Virus record (IMG/VR): IMGVR_UViG_3300020056_001226
Location: 1 to 33,347 of that record
From: a virus
Direction: 5' to 3' (one strand)
Length of the DNA: 33,347 bases
The position numbers were made by a program, and so were the translations under genes. Below the pieces are notes generated by a model. The model saw only the letters and a program-made list of their open reading frames with translations. It searched no databases and was not told the DNA's origin. Of the stretch, positions 14,439 through 22,641 are shown piece after piece (position 1 is the stretch's first letter; each line of letters begins with the position of its first letter).

Positions 14439-15038
14439 TTAAAGTGTTATAGAAACTATTTTTGAATCTTGGTAAGATGTTATTTCGTAATTATTTTGTT
14501 CACAAAACTCATCAACCGCCCTTTTTAAATCATGCCACTGACCACAGTTGTAATCATCGATAGCAATTACACCACCAGATCGCATACACTTAGACCAATA
14601 ATCAAGAACATCTTTTGTTTCTTCATACGAATGAGAACCATCATAGAAAACTATGTTGGGTGATCTATCCGGCGGGGTGTCCCATTTACTCCACCTATGT
14701 ACCATAAATGTAATATCCCTATTCAGAATATTCTTGTGTATTTCTTCAAACTGTTCTTGTGGAGTGCTTCTGTTTCTAATAACCTCTTCTTTAAAATTAT
14801 CATCTAGACCCAGTTCTTCAATCATCTCTTCCGTTGGGCCTTGCCAACCTTCACACACATCTACTGTTACGATGTGATGTTCCACTCCCTTCAGTGCATC
14901 ATCAAAGGTTACTGCACTCTTTCCGTACAATGTCCCAATCTCGTAGACAAAAACATATTCACTGTCTTTAAATTTAGAACATATATTATATATAGCGGCA
15001 GAATCAGCCGGTAACATAAAACCACGGATATCATTCAT
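14439..15038 (-). CDS. SAM-dependent methyltransferase, Methyltransf_24-like, 199 aa
   Basis: This Rossmann-fold methyltransferase has VFVYEIGTLYGKSAVTFDDA as the SAM loop (E-I-G-x-x-x-G-x-S), TVDVCEGWQG at the ribose-binding strand, and NIVFYDGSHSYEETKDVLDY. SGGVIAIDDYNCGQWHD follows at the typical end of this family. Relatives often sit in glycan or secondary-metabolite gene clusters and methylate sugars. The start overlaps the 2OG-oxygenase-like gene as ATGA. It is unlike the methyltransferase at 13763, so the two are not recent duplicates. Confidence 0.8.
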   Translation of the reverse strand: MNDIRGFMLPADSAAIYNICSKFKDSEYVFVYEIGTLYGKSAVTFDDALKGVEHHIVTVDVCEGWQGPTEEMIEELGLDDNFKEEVIRNRSTPQEQFEEIHKNILNRDITFMVHRWSKWDTPPDRSPNIVFYDGSHSYEETKDVLDYWSKCMRSGGVIAIDDYNCGQWHDLKRAVDEFCEQNNYEITSYQDSKIVSITL

Positions 15039-15547
15039 AGGATCAATTGTCTCTTGTTTAAATGATGTATCGTGTCAGACCATGACATCGTTGTAGATAT
15101 TTGTAAAACGTAAGAATCTTTATCCCCATGATATGATGCCTTGTGCGGCACAGAAGCATTTATTAAACAAGGATAATGGTATGTTATGTGTTCATATGTT
15201 TCTTCATCTACCTGATGCCAAATATCTCTGGCATCCAAAAAAAGAGGAAAAGTAAAGTTCACATGTCTTAACTTATTATCGACATGCAAATCTGTTTTAC
15301 TGTTTGGGGGAGACTTTATCATGGCAACATGAGACGGTTTGAATCCATACCTAGAAGCAATCTGTACAGAAGTTCTATGGTGTCTAGGTAAAACCAAGAG
15401 ATTATAATTTTTTCCTTCTTTTCCACCTTTGCGTACAACACCGTTTTCGTCTATCTCGTGATCGTACCACTCAGAGGATAATGCTATATTTCGATAAGTT
15501 TCTAATTCTTCTTCGGTTACTAAGTTTTTGATTCTATACAAGAACAT
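15035..15547 (-). CDS. 2OG-Fe(II) oxygenase-like protein lacking the usual Arg, 170 aa
   Basis: The pattern resembles aspartyl beta-hydroxylase-type double-stranded beta-helix proteins. DLHVDNKLRHVNFTFPL gives an iron-binding H88-x-D90, and NASVPHKASYHGDKDSYVLQ gives the distal iron His135 in the usual N-x-x-x-PH setting. The residue ten after that His, normally Arg and binding the 2-oxoglutarate carboxylate, is Ser145. It may use another residue, another cofactor, or be inactive. It overlaps the dCMP deaminase gene by 28 bases and the methyltransferase gene by four. The target is unknown. Confidence 0.6.
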   Translation of the reverse strand: MFLYRIKNLVTEEELETYRNIALSSEWYDHEIDENGVVRKGGKEGKNYNLLVLPRHHRTSVQIASRYGFKPSHVAMIKSPPNSKTDLHVDNKLRHVNFTFPLFLDARDIWHQVDEETYEHITYHYPCLINASVPHKASYHGDKDSYVLQISTTMSWSDTIHHLNKRQLIL

Positions 15548-15933
15548 TCTATATTACACTTTCTCAAAAAATCTAGACCAGCAGAACCTTTCGGATAAGG
15601 ATGTCTCCAAAATACATTTGATACACCAGACTGATAGATCAACTTGGCGCAGTCAATGCATGGTTCGTGCGTAGTATATAAAGAAGCACCAACACAACTT
15701 TCATTTGATCTAGCAACCTTTGCGATTGCATTTGTTTCTGCATGAAGTACTTCTGGTTTGGTTACGTTATCAATTTCACATATGTTGTCCCACCCGCTGG
15801 GCATACCATTGTATCCGATACTAATAATGCGATTGTCTTTTACAATGATACACCCAACTTGCAGTCTTTCAGCGGAAGACAGTTTAGCGTATACTTCTGC
15901 TGCTTCCATGTGTGCATAATCAAATTTATTCAT
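15520..15933 (-). CDS. cd: dCMP deaminase, 137 aa
   Basis: Zinc deaminase motifs are intact: VLHAETNAIAKVA (His64, Glu66) and THEPCIDCAKLIYQSG (Cys92, Cys95). The N-terminal AERLQVGCIIVKDNRIISIG and YNGMPSGWDNICE match dCMP deaminases of the T4 type. The enzyme turns dCMP into dUMP, feeding ThyX, which is encoded upstream in the same operon. The ATG at 15933 shares one base with the upstream stop (TGATG). A GTG at 15936 is not needed. It is shorter than the T4 protein (about 193 residues), chiefly lacking the extra zinc-binding insertion. Confidence 0.9.
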   Translation of the reverse strand: MNKFDYAHMEAAEVYAKLSSAERLQVGCIIVKDNRIISIGYNGMPSGWDNICEIDNVTKPEVLHAETNAIAKVARSNESCVGASLYTTHEPCIDCAKLIYQSGVSNVFWRHPYPKGSAGLDFLRKCNIECSCIESKT

Positions 15934-16115
15934 CACCAGTCTATATAATCCTCTTCATCTTCAAATTCAAGTTCACGTTGATTGGGATCATAATAGTCGT
16001 CCAATCCATCGCCACAAAAAGTACAATAAGTTACTTGGTAGTGATCTTCTGACATATCATGTTTTACATGGTATGTTGCTTCGCATCTGTCGCACTCAAT
16101 GTATATCGGTCTCAT
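15933..16115 (-). CDS. Small zinc-ribbon-like protein, 60 aa
   Basis: The ATG at 16115 overlaps the nrdB stop as ATGA. Two CxxC pairs, ECDRCEA and YCTFCGDG, are about 27 residues apart and should bind one zinc ion. The C-terminus is strongly acidic (ELEFEDEEDYIDW). Small zinc-ribbon proteins of this kind are common in phages and usually lack a known role. Its place between nrdB and the dCMP deaminase may hint at a link to nucleotide metabolism or transcription, but nothing in the sequence decides it. Confidence 0.7.
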   Translation of the reverse strand: MRPIYIECDRCEATYHVKHDMSEDHYQVTYCTFCGDGLDDYYDPNQRELEFEDEEDYIDW

Positions 16116-17092
16116 GCTGCTGACCCCCATACATCTCCCCAGTCACCAGACAATGCACCACGGGCATAGTCTGTTGCTCTGTTCTCAAAGAAGTTTGTGT
16201 GAGTAGGAGCATTAATCATTTCCTCGACCCAAAGCAGAGGATTCTTCTTCACCTTGAAGATACCCTTCATACCAAGAGAGATCAATCTGCGGTCTGCAAT
16301 GTAACGAATATATTTTTTAACATCTTCGTTTGATAGTCCCTCCATTGGGCCCATGGCAAATGCGAGATCAATAAACTTGTCTTCCAGTGCAACCATCTTT
16401 TCTGCAATGGTGTAAATAGATGACTTCAATTTGTCGTTCCACAGTTCAAGATTCTCTTCTACATATGTGCGGAACAGTTTGATCATAGACTCGGCGTGCA
16501 TTGTTTCGTCTACAATAGACCAAGTAACAATCTGGCCCATGCCCTTCATCTTACCGTGTCGTGGAAAGTTCAACAACATAATGAAAGAGGAGAACAACTG
16601 CATACCCTCAGTAAACGCAGAGAATGCGGCAATGTTTGTTGCTACTGATTCCTTGGTGCCATTCTGATTTGATAGGTCTGTAAAGTAATCATGCTTATCA
16701 CGCATTGCTTCATACTCAAGGAATTCATTGTATGTTGACTCTGGCATTCCGAGTGTTTCAATGAGGTGAGAATAAGCCGCAACATGTAATGCCTCTCTTG
16801 CAGCAAATCCTGCGAGCATCATGCGTACTTCTGGTTGTGGAAAATATGGCAGATAGTTTGTTACATAACCACCGGCAACATCAATGTCACCCTGCGTAAA
16901 GAAACGAAAGATGTTAGTAAGAAACGCCTGTTCTTCTTTTGATAATTTGTTTTTCCAGTCTTTTACATCTTCTGCCATGGGAACTTCAGTGTGCAACCAA
17001 TGAGACTGTTCATGTTTCAACCACGCCTCGTATGCCCAAGGATAGTTGAATGGTTTGAAGTAAGTTCTTTCTTGTGTTAAATCGGTTTTCAC
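16112..17092 (-). CDS. nrdB: Ribonucleotide reductase class Ia small subunit, 326 aa
   Basis: This is the radical-generating beta subunit of ribonucleotide reductase. Metal ligands and the radical Tyr are recognisable: Asp69 in FTQGDIDVAGG, Glu100 and His103 with Tyr107 in REALHVAAYS (same spacing as E. coli E115, H118, Y122), the Glu in FTEGMQLFSSF, and Glu/His in VDETMHAESM. The C-terminus, GDWGDVWGSAA, should bind NrdA. The GTG start follows a good AAGGAGAGA site. It works with NrdA (17942) and the glutaredoxin encoded between them to make deoxynucleotides. Confidence 0.95.
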   Translation of the reverse strand: MKTDLTQERTYFKPFNYPWAYEAWLKHEQSHWLHTEVPMAEDVKDWKNKLSKEEQAFLTNIFRFFTQGDIDVAGGYVTNYLPYFPQPEVRMMLAGFAAREALHVAAYSHLIETLGMPESTYNEFLEYEAMRDKHDYFTDLSNQNGTKESVATNIAAFSAFTEGMQLFSSFIMLLNFPRHGKMKGMGQIVTWSIVDETMHAESMIKLFRTYVEENLELWNDKLKSSIYTIAEKMVALEDKFIDLAFAMGPMEGLSNEDVKKYIRYIADRRLISLGMKGIFKVKKNPLLWVEEMINAPTHTNFFENRATDYARGALSGDWGDVWGSAA

Positions 17093-17101
17093 ACTCTCTC
17101 C

Positions 17102-17308
17102 TTAGAAGTATCTGTCCCACTCTGGGGACATAGAAAATTTAATTAATTCTTCGTAACCACCAACATGATAGTCATCGATATATATTTGCGGCACACGGCC
17201 CTCGGGTTGATGCTCTTCGACAAAATCCACTTCCATCCCCATTAAAAATCCTTTAGCATCAGAACAAAATTTACAGTCGTCTCTTGATAAAATTCTTACT
17301 TTACTCAT
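17102..17308 (-). CDS. grx: Glutaredoxin, 68 aa
   Basis: This short glutaredoxin has a CxxC active site in RDDCKFCSDA (Cys12, Cys15). GRVPQIYIDDYHVGGYEEL follows, with the cis-Pro (VPQ) and GG glutathione-binding motifs. It would reduce the NrdA disulfide, and its gene lies between nrdA and nrdB as in many T4-like phages. The start overlaps the QueC-like gene by eight bases. It lacks the last helix of longer bacterial glutaredoxins. Confidence 0.9.
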   Translation of the reverse strand: MSKVRILSRDDCKFCSDAKGFLMGMEVDFVEEHQPEGRVPQIYIDDYHVGGYEELIKFSMSPEWDRYF

Positions 17309-17942
17309 TGCCGGTATCTACCTCTCCTATTTCTTTAAAACCCCATTCCCTCTCTTTACACCACCAACAACTATTACATCTACCTCTGTCACGTTCCGTA
17401 CAACTATGTGTTATGGGCATTATAATATCAGCAATTCCTAAATCAAATCCCAACTTAATAGTTCTATCCTTTGTCCACGTTGCAAAAGGATGTGCTACAT
17501 ATTTTTTCTCTTCTTCTGTTGGTTCAAATCTATCGTTTGGTAATGGGTATCCGTCTGGCAACATATCTCTTTGATTCGGAGGATATGCGTTTTTAGCGTT
17601 TAAAATAAAATCGGCGTGGCCGCCCTCTATTATTTCATAAGCTCCACTTGTCACATAATCAGAAGGGTTTTCACTATCGATACTACCAACTATGGTAGTT
17701 TCCATAACAGGAGTATTTAGGAATTTACAAGTTGCATCAAGTACCTTGTTGGCATAATAAACTGCGCCATCTAACTTTGGTACGGTAAAAGGAATGCACT
17801 CCTGTCCCCGTGTATTACATGTAGCTTTTGCGATAGTCCATAGACAAGCACTATCCCACCCCCCAGAAACAAGTACAGCAATTCTTTTGTCTCTTGGGAT
17901 AAGATTACTTATACCAAACACGCCTTTCAGTGATGACATCAT
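17301..17942 (-). CDS. QueC-like PP-loop ATP pyrophosphatase, 213 aa
   Basis: The N-terminus has the PP-loop AVLVSGGWDSACLWTIAK (SGGxDS), binding ATP. Near the C-terminus, CTERDRGRCNSCWWC (C-x7-C-x2-C-x2-C) matches the zinc site of QueC, the 7-cyano-7-deazaguanine (preQ0) synthase. In phages, preQ0 enzymes can serve queuosine in tRNA or 7-deazaguanine in DNA. No FolE, QueD, QueE or transglycosylase gene is in the window, so the pathway role is open and another PP-loop reaction remains possible. The ATG at 17942 shares one base with the nrdA stop (TGATG). It lies inside the ribonucleotide reductase cluster. Confidence 0.65.
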   Translation of the reverse strand: MMSSLKGVFGISNLIPRDKRIAVLVSGGWDSACLWTIAKATCNTRGQECIPFTVPKLDGAVYYANKVLDATCKFLNTPVMETTIVGSIDSENPSDYVTSGAYEIIEGGHADFILNAKNAYPPNQRDMLPDGYPLPNDRFEPTEEEKKYVAHPFATWTKDRTIKLGFDLGIADIIMPITHSCTERDRGRCNSCWWCKEREWGFKEIGEVDTGNE

Positions 17943-19741
17943 CAACCCTCACATGCTAAACATGAGTTTTCATCAATCAGAGATTGCATATCAATCTCCT
18001 TGATTACTTCTCGTTCAATCCTCTTTGATACTCTGTCTGCCTTACCTAGTTTTTCTGATCGGCAGTAGTAAAGTGTTTTCAAACCGTGTTTCCATGCCAA
18101 GAAATGTACAGCATGTAGATACTTGATGTTTACATCTGGACGGAAAAATAAATTAAGTGACTGTGCTTGGTCAATAAATGACTGTCTATCTGCCGCATGT
18201 TCGATTACCCATCTCTGGTCAATCTCCATCGATGTTTTGTAAACATCTTTCTCCCAATCACTTAGAAAGTTTAGATGTTGTACAGACCCATCGTTTGCAA
18301 TTATTGACGACCAAGTTTCGTCATAATCGATTTTTGGATTTTCTTCAATTTTATTTTTAATGAGATTGTCCAAATGCTTATTTTTGTTGAGATACGCACC
18401 GCTAAGTGTGTCCTGACGGTAGGCGTTAGCCCTATAAGGTTCAATAGACGGTGAAGTGTTACCCATGATAATACTACTACTAGCATTGGGAGCGATAGCC
18501 ATAACGTGGCTAAATCTTCGTCCTGTGCCTGTTGCATCAGGCGCTTCACCTCGGTCTTTACCGAGTTCCAAATTTGCGTCATCTAACTTACTCCTAATCA
18601 GTCTGAATATTCTTAGGTTTGTCCCCTTTGCAGTGGGACTTTCCCAAGGGATATTCTTTTTCTGCAAATATGCATGGAATCCCAACGCCCCAACACCAAT
18701 ACTTCTTTCACGCATTGCAGAAAATTTTGCTCTACCAACTTCTTTGGGTGCATTATCAATAAAGTATTGTAACACATTGTCCAACATCTCTGCAATATCT
18801 TTTAGAAAATTGTTATCCTTAGACCATGCATCATAGTACTCCAGATTGACTGAAGATAGACAACAAACCGCAGTTCTTTCTTTATTGGTGGGAAGAATAA
18901 TTTCTGAACAGAGATTAGACTGGTGAATCTTTAGACCCAATGCCTTTTGAAACTCTGGCAAATTCCTATTACTGGTATCAACAAAGTGTAGATATGGTTC
19001 ACCTGTCTCCATGCGTAGTTCAAGAATCTTTTGCCACAGTGCCTTCGCTGAAACCGTGTCACGCACTTCACCCGAGTGAGGGTCAATCAAGTTCCACCCG
19101 TCATCCGCCTCTGGGTCTGTCATGCAACGTTCAATCAGTTCCATAAATCGGTCACTGATATTAATACCGTGATGCAGATTTAGGCACCGCCAGTTCTGAT
19201 CACCAGTGGGTTTACGCATCTCCAAAAATACAACTACATCGGGATGAGAGATGTCGAGATATGTAGCATAAGAACCACGGCGGGTACGACCTTGCCTGTA
19301 AGCCAAACAAGAGGCGTCATAGGTTTTAAGATGAGGCATGACACCAACAGACTTGTCATCACTAGCACGGATACCGAATCCAATACCAACCCCACCACCG
19401 AGCATAGACAACCAATTAGTCTCACTTAAATTCTCCACCAGTCCTTCTGCTGTATCATTAATATAATTGAGAAAACAAGAGATAGGCATACCCTTCTTCG
19501 ATCTACCGAAAGACAGAATGGGGGTAGAGTATGACAGCCAGTGTTTACTAGAATACTCATACAGTCTTTGTGCATGTTCTAGATTAGAACCAAACGTCTT
19601 ACTGACAAAAGCAAATCTCTCTTGGGGAGATACTTCGTCATCTCGCATGTAACTTTCTTTGAGTCTTTGTATTCCAAGTTTGTCAAAAAGTTCATCCCGA
19701 GATAAATCTATCTGAATACCCATGCAGTCTTGTTTTGCCAT
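17942..19741 (-). CDS. nrdA: Ribonucleotide reductase class Ia large subunit, no ATP cone, 599 aa
   Basis: All catalytic residues are present: Cys89 in PISCFLN, Asn276-x-Cys278-x-Glu280 in SNLCSEI, Cys294 in VCCLSSVN, the radical-transfer Tyr558-Tyr559 in LYYCRS, and the C-terminal CLACEG thiols for reduction by glutaredoxin. The first catalytic Cys is at 89 rather than about 225 as in E. coli, so the N-terminal ATP-cone domain that allows dATP inhibition is missing. That would keep the enzyme active at high dATP, useful for a phage. The gene begins directly after the SGNH-like gene's stop. Confidence 0.95.
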   Translation of the reverse strand: MAKQDCMGIQIDLSRDELFDKLGIQRLKESYMRDDEVSPQERFAFVSKTFGSNLEHAQRLYEYSSKHWLSYSTPILSFGRSKKGMPISCFLNYINDTAEGLVENLSETNWLSMLGGGVGIGFGIRASDDKSVGVMPHLKTYDASCLAYRQGRTRRGSYATYLDISHPDVVVFLEMRKPTGDQNWRCLNLHHGINISDRFMELIERCMTDPEADDGWNLIDPHSGEVRDTVSAKALWQKILELRMETGEPYLHFVDTSNRNLPEFQKALGLKIHQSNLCSEIILPTNKERTAVCCLSSVNLEYYDAWSKDNNFLKDIAEMLDNVLQYFIDNAPKEVGRAKFSAMRERSIGVGALGFHAYLQKKNIPWESPTAKGTNLRIFRLIRSKLDDANLELGKDRGEAPDATGTGRRFSHVMAIAPNASSSIIMGNTSPSIEPYRANAYRQDTLSGAYLNKNKHLDNLIKNKIEENPKIDYDETWSSIIANDGSVQHLNFLSDWEKDVYKTSMEIDQRWVIEHAADRQSFIDQAQSLNLFFRPDVNIKYLHAVHFLAWKHGLKTLYYCRSEKLGKADRVSKRIEREVIKEIDMQSLIDENSCLACEG

Positions 19742-20560
19742 TTAAATTTCCCTTAACCATCTCGTTGTTAGGTCTTGCTGAAAGTGCAAGCCTGGATGCA
19801 TCAAATCTCTTGATGCCGCAAATTTTTCATTCTCGTTGTTTTTCCAAGCATTCATACCAATATGATGCCTTTCAACAGCAGATATGGTTCTCAATTCTAT
19901 GTTGTGTTGGTGACACAGTTCACTGATTGCCATTAGGTTCTTCTGTCTTGATATATATCTCTCTACTTTATCGGCAGCTAAATCTTGTTTCCAAGATTCT
20001 GGTGACCAAAATCCAATGGGTTCAGCATTTTCATTGGTGAACACTTCCCTTCCTAATTGGCTGTTCTCCAAAAGTAAAACCATTTTGGGTTTTATAATCG
20101 GGAGCCAAGAATATAGAGCTCTAAAAGTGACATCCATTGGTGCAGTTGGCAGTCCCAAATTCCACACTTTTGTTTTAGTTTCCCACTCCAACATGGAAGG
20201 CCATATTTGAGTTTCGTGTAAACCAGTGCCAAACGTAAAACACTCTCCAGTTGCTACAATACTGTTTGGAGATTCATAAAACTCTTCATCACGAAATCCG
20301 TAACTATTCAGATCATAATTAATGGTTGTTCCCAACCACCCATATTTTTCTAGTTCGTTTTTTCGTTTTTCAAAGTTTTTATTGTACTCTTCCTCACTGT
20401 CAGTAGAAACCCAGTTCAATGTAATCGGACTTTTTCGATTATATGATTGGGGGTTGTGATATTTTATTTTATCTTCTACTCGACTAATGGTATCCTGATT
20501 ATCCTCAGTAGATTTAAAAATTCTTTCAAAAGCTTTGTACCGAAAAAATTTTCTACTCAT
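19742..20560 (-). CDS. SGNH hydrolase-like protein with Cys at the nucleophile, copy 3, 272 aa
   Basis: It shares several blocks in the same order with the protein at 29978: WVSTDSEEEY, YGWLGTTINYDLNSYGFRDE, the block I-like VATGECFTFGTGL, NLGLPTAPMDV, and SRDLMHPGLHF, which carries the D-x-x-H pair. In block I the residue normally Ser is Cys (GECFT instead of GCSHT in its paralogue). It may be a Cys-nucleophile enzyme or inactive. The gene lies between thyX and nrdA, overlapping the former by eight bases. No signal peptide is visible. Confidence 0.7.
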   Translation of the reverse strand: MSRKFFRYKAFERIFKSTEDNQDTISRVEDKIKYHNPQSYNRKSPITLNWVSTDSEEEYNKNFEKRKNELEKYGWLGTTINYDLNSYGFRDEEFYESPNSIVATGECFTFGTGLHETQIWPSMLEWETKTKVWNLGLPTAPMDVTFRALYSWLPIIKPKMVLLLENSQLGREVFTNENAEPIGFWSPESWKQDLAADKVERYISRQKNLMAISELCHQHNIELRTISAVERHHIGMNAWKNNENEKFAASRDLMHPGLHFQQDLTTRWLREI

Positions 20561-21239
20561 TTAGTGCCTCAACCACTTCTGGAAAATGAAGACCAATAAT
20601 ATCCCAACACTTATCAGCAACATCCATGTGTTCTTTCTGTGTTCCGTTTGCACGGCGGAGTTCACAGTAATGAATCCAAGATCGCAGTGAACCCGCCATA
20701 TAGAGTGTTGTTTCAGTAAGACCCTCGGGCAAAACTGCCCTAGCCTGTTCCTTTGCAATACCCTGATTCAGAGCCCACTGATAAACTTCTTTGATCTTGT
20801 TCACCAATTCATGTTGTTTCATATTCCAAGCTTCTGCCATTCGTTGTTCTGGGGTTGATTCCCCGTGTTTGGTCAGAGTCTTTTCAATCGGAATACTATT
20901 CTGCCTGTTCTTGGGGTCTTGCAATCTTGCTGGACGAGTTATAAAACTCTCGCTCACGGCATACCTTTGACTAAATTCTTGAAAACTAAAACTTCTATGT
21001 CTCAAGATTTGTCGTGCAATATCACGGGTAGTTTTGATTTCCATAGTAATGTGTACCATTTCAAATGGAGACCAGTGATTGTTTTTTGCAAGGTATCTCA
21101 ACAATCTAGGAGCAGTTTCCTGATTGTTTTGATTTTCTGGATTACTTACTCGTGCAACATAGGAAACCAATTGTCCTGCTGTTTCACATCCAGTAATTGC
21201 AGAAGGTTTAGAGAGACTGACTAGACTCACATGCGACAT
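20553..21239 (-). CDS. thyX: Flavin-dependent thymidylate synthase ThyX, 228 aa
   Basis: The ThyX signature RHRSFSFQEFSQRY lies at about residues 80-93 and binds FAD and dUMP. NHWSPFEMVHITMEIKTTRD precedes it and LPEGLTETTLYMAGSLRSW follows, both typical of the family. The enzyme makes dTMP from dUMP using methylenetetrahydrofolate and reduced flavin, and thus follows the dCMP deaminase encoded downstream. The AAGGATAG ribosome site precedes the ATG. Length is normal for the family. Confidence 0.96.
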   Translation of the reverse strand: MSHVSLVSLSKPSAITGCETAGQLVSYVARVSNPENQNNQETAPRLLRYLAKNNHWSPFEMVHITMEIKTTRDIARQILRHRSFSFQEFSQRYAVSESFITRPARLQDPKNRQNSIPIEKTLTKHGESTPEQRMAEAWNMKQHELVNKIKEVYQWALNQGIAKEQARAVLPEGLTETTLYMAGSLRSWIHYCELRRANGTQKEHMDVADKCWDIIGLHFPEVVEALNE

Positions 21240-21256
21240 AATATACTATCCTTGAC

Positions 21257-21589
21257 TTAGTTTTTAGACTTGGGTGCAGCCTTCTTTTTGGGTGCGGTCT
21301 TTTTCTTGGCGCCTGGTTTGCGACCACGGCGAGGTTTACCTTTAGCAGCGTCAACCACATCACCCGCCTGATCTACAACAGCAGCTGCGGCATCTTTAAC
21401 GTCTGCGAGTTCTTCCTTGACTCGATCAACACGATTTGCAACTTCTGCTTTTACTTCAGCAACAGTTTCCTTGGCTTCTGCAACGACATCATCAACCTTG
21501 TTTTTGACATCCGTTCCATCAACCTTCCCATCTTGGTTGTAGTCGAAACCCATCCACCAAGCTTTTACTTTATTCCAAAACTCTTTCAT
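21257..21589 (-). CDS. EF-hand and AT-hook-like basic-tail protein, 110 aa
   Basis: The start is ATG 21589 (MKEFWNKVKAWWMGF) behind GGAGATAAC; a frame from 21613 adds eight residues without support. A single EF-hand-like calcium loop DYNQDGKVDGTD comes first. A long Ala/Val/Glu/Lys helical region of heptad character follows at about 28-80. The tail is PRRGRKPGAKKKTAPKKKAA, with an AT-hook-like RGRKP core and histone-H1-like Lys/Ala/Pro. It may bind DNA in a calcium-sensitive manner or condense it. It follows the primase gene and precedes thyX. Function is inferred only from composition. Confidence 0.7.
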   Translation of the reverse strand: MKEFWNKVKAWWMGFDYNQDGKVDGTDVKNKVDDVVAEAKETVAEVKAEVANRVDRVKEELADVKDAAAAVVDQAGDVVDAAKGKPRRGRKPGAKKKTAPKKKAAPKSKN

Positions 21590-21597
21590 GTTATCTC

Positions 21598-22635
21598 CTA
21601 ACACTTTTTCCATTGATTGAATTTAAATTTGGCAGACAGTCCACGGTGAGTATTGTTGTTCACTATTTCCTGTACGTCCAAACCATCTCTTGCCATATCA
21701 TTTATATCTTTTTGAGATATACTTTCTGGCCAAATTACAATATTGTAATTTTGATCTACATATTTTTCGATCAATTTACAAACTTCCTTGTTTTTCGGTT
21801 GGTTATCAAACACAATCCGAATCTTTTCGGGATCAAATCCAAAATCCCCAATCTTGCCAAATGAAGTACCAGCACAAGCAATACAGTTATCTAAAAATAG
21901 AGAATCCAACGGGCCTTCAACAACCGTGATCATTTTATCCTCACAAACTTGTTCTAAACCGAATACAGTTGGAGCTTCTTCTCTTACTTTGACTAGGATA
22001 TATCTTAACGTTTCGCCACGCATGGCACGCAAAGACACAGCAGTGAGTCTGCCGTGTCTGTCAAAGAACGGTATTGCTAATCTTGGTTCCTCCGTGACGA
22101 TACTCGCCGCATATTTGTCATTAAGTTGTACGATATTTTTTATGTTGTCAATGAAGTAAAGTCTGTCCCATGCAGTTTTTGGAATTGACCTACTTTCAAC
22201 ATACTCGACAACCTCATGATCATATGGAAGAGTACTCACCCTGTCCATTATATTATCTATAAGATTTACAACCTTTGGCTCTGGTGGTTCGGCAGCAGTA
22301 TCAAAGAGTTTGTGTCCGTTTGGTGTCCAGTTTGATCCAGATGGTTGCCACTGTTTTTTCTCGCCTTCCGTATATTTTTCAAGACAGTATTCTTTGTAGG
22401 ACACTGGATCAAGTTGTTTCAACACGTTACCAAAGGATGCGCCATATCCACACTTGTGGCACTTATAGATCATGTTGTTTTCTTTACGAAAGAAGTATCC
22501 ACGCATCTTATTTAGTTTGCGCTTGGAATCCCCACAAAAAGGACACCTCACATTAAAGAGATAATCATTCTTGCGCTTGAATTTCTCAAAACGATGAGAG
22601 ATATAGTTTAAGTATTTGACATCAACGTATAACAT
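21598..22635 (-). CDS. 61: DNA primase, T4 gp61-type, 345 aa
   Basis: The N-terminus MLYVDVKYLNYISHRFEKFK leads into a zinc-binding domain with Cys31, Cys34 (RCPFCGDS) and Cys59, Cys62 (KCHKCGYGASFGN). A TOPRIM-type catalytic core follows, with ITVVEGPLDSLFLDN near residue 240 and IRIVFDNQPKNKE later. This matches gp61 of T4-like phages, which makes RNA primers with the gp41 helicase. No helicase gene is in the window. The ATG at 22635 has no Shine-Dalgarno sequence and lies six bases after a promoter -10 box, so a leaderless mRNA is likely. Confidence 0.92.
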   Translation of the reverse strand: MLYVDVKYLNYISHRFEKFKRKNDYLFNVRCPFCGDSKRKLNKMRGYFFRKENNMIYKCHKCGYGASFGNVLKQLDPVSYKEYCLEKYTEGEKKQWQPSGSNWTPNGHKLFDTAAEPPEPKVVNLIDNIMDRVSTLPYDHEVVEYVESRSIPKTAWDRLYFIDNIKNIVQLNDKYAASIVTEEPRLAIPFFDRHGRLTAVSLRAMRGETLRYILVKVREEAPTVFGLEQVCEDKMITVVEGPLDSLFLDNCIACAGTSFGKIGDFGFDPEKIRIVFDNQPKNKEVCKLIEKYVDQNYNIVIWPESISQKDINDMARDGLDVQEIVNNNTHRGLSAKFKFNQWKKC

Positions 22636-22641
22636 AGGAGT

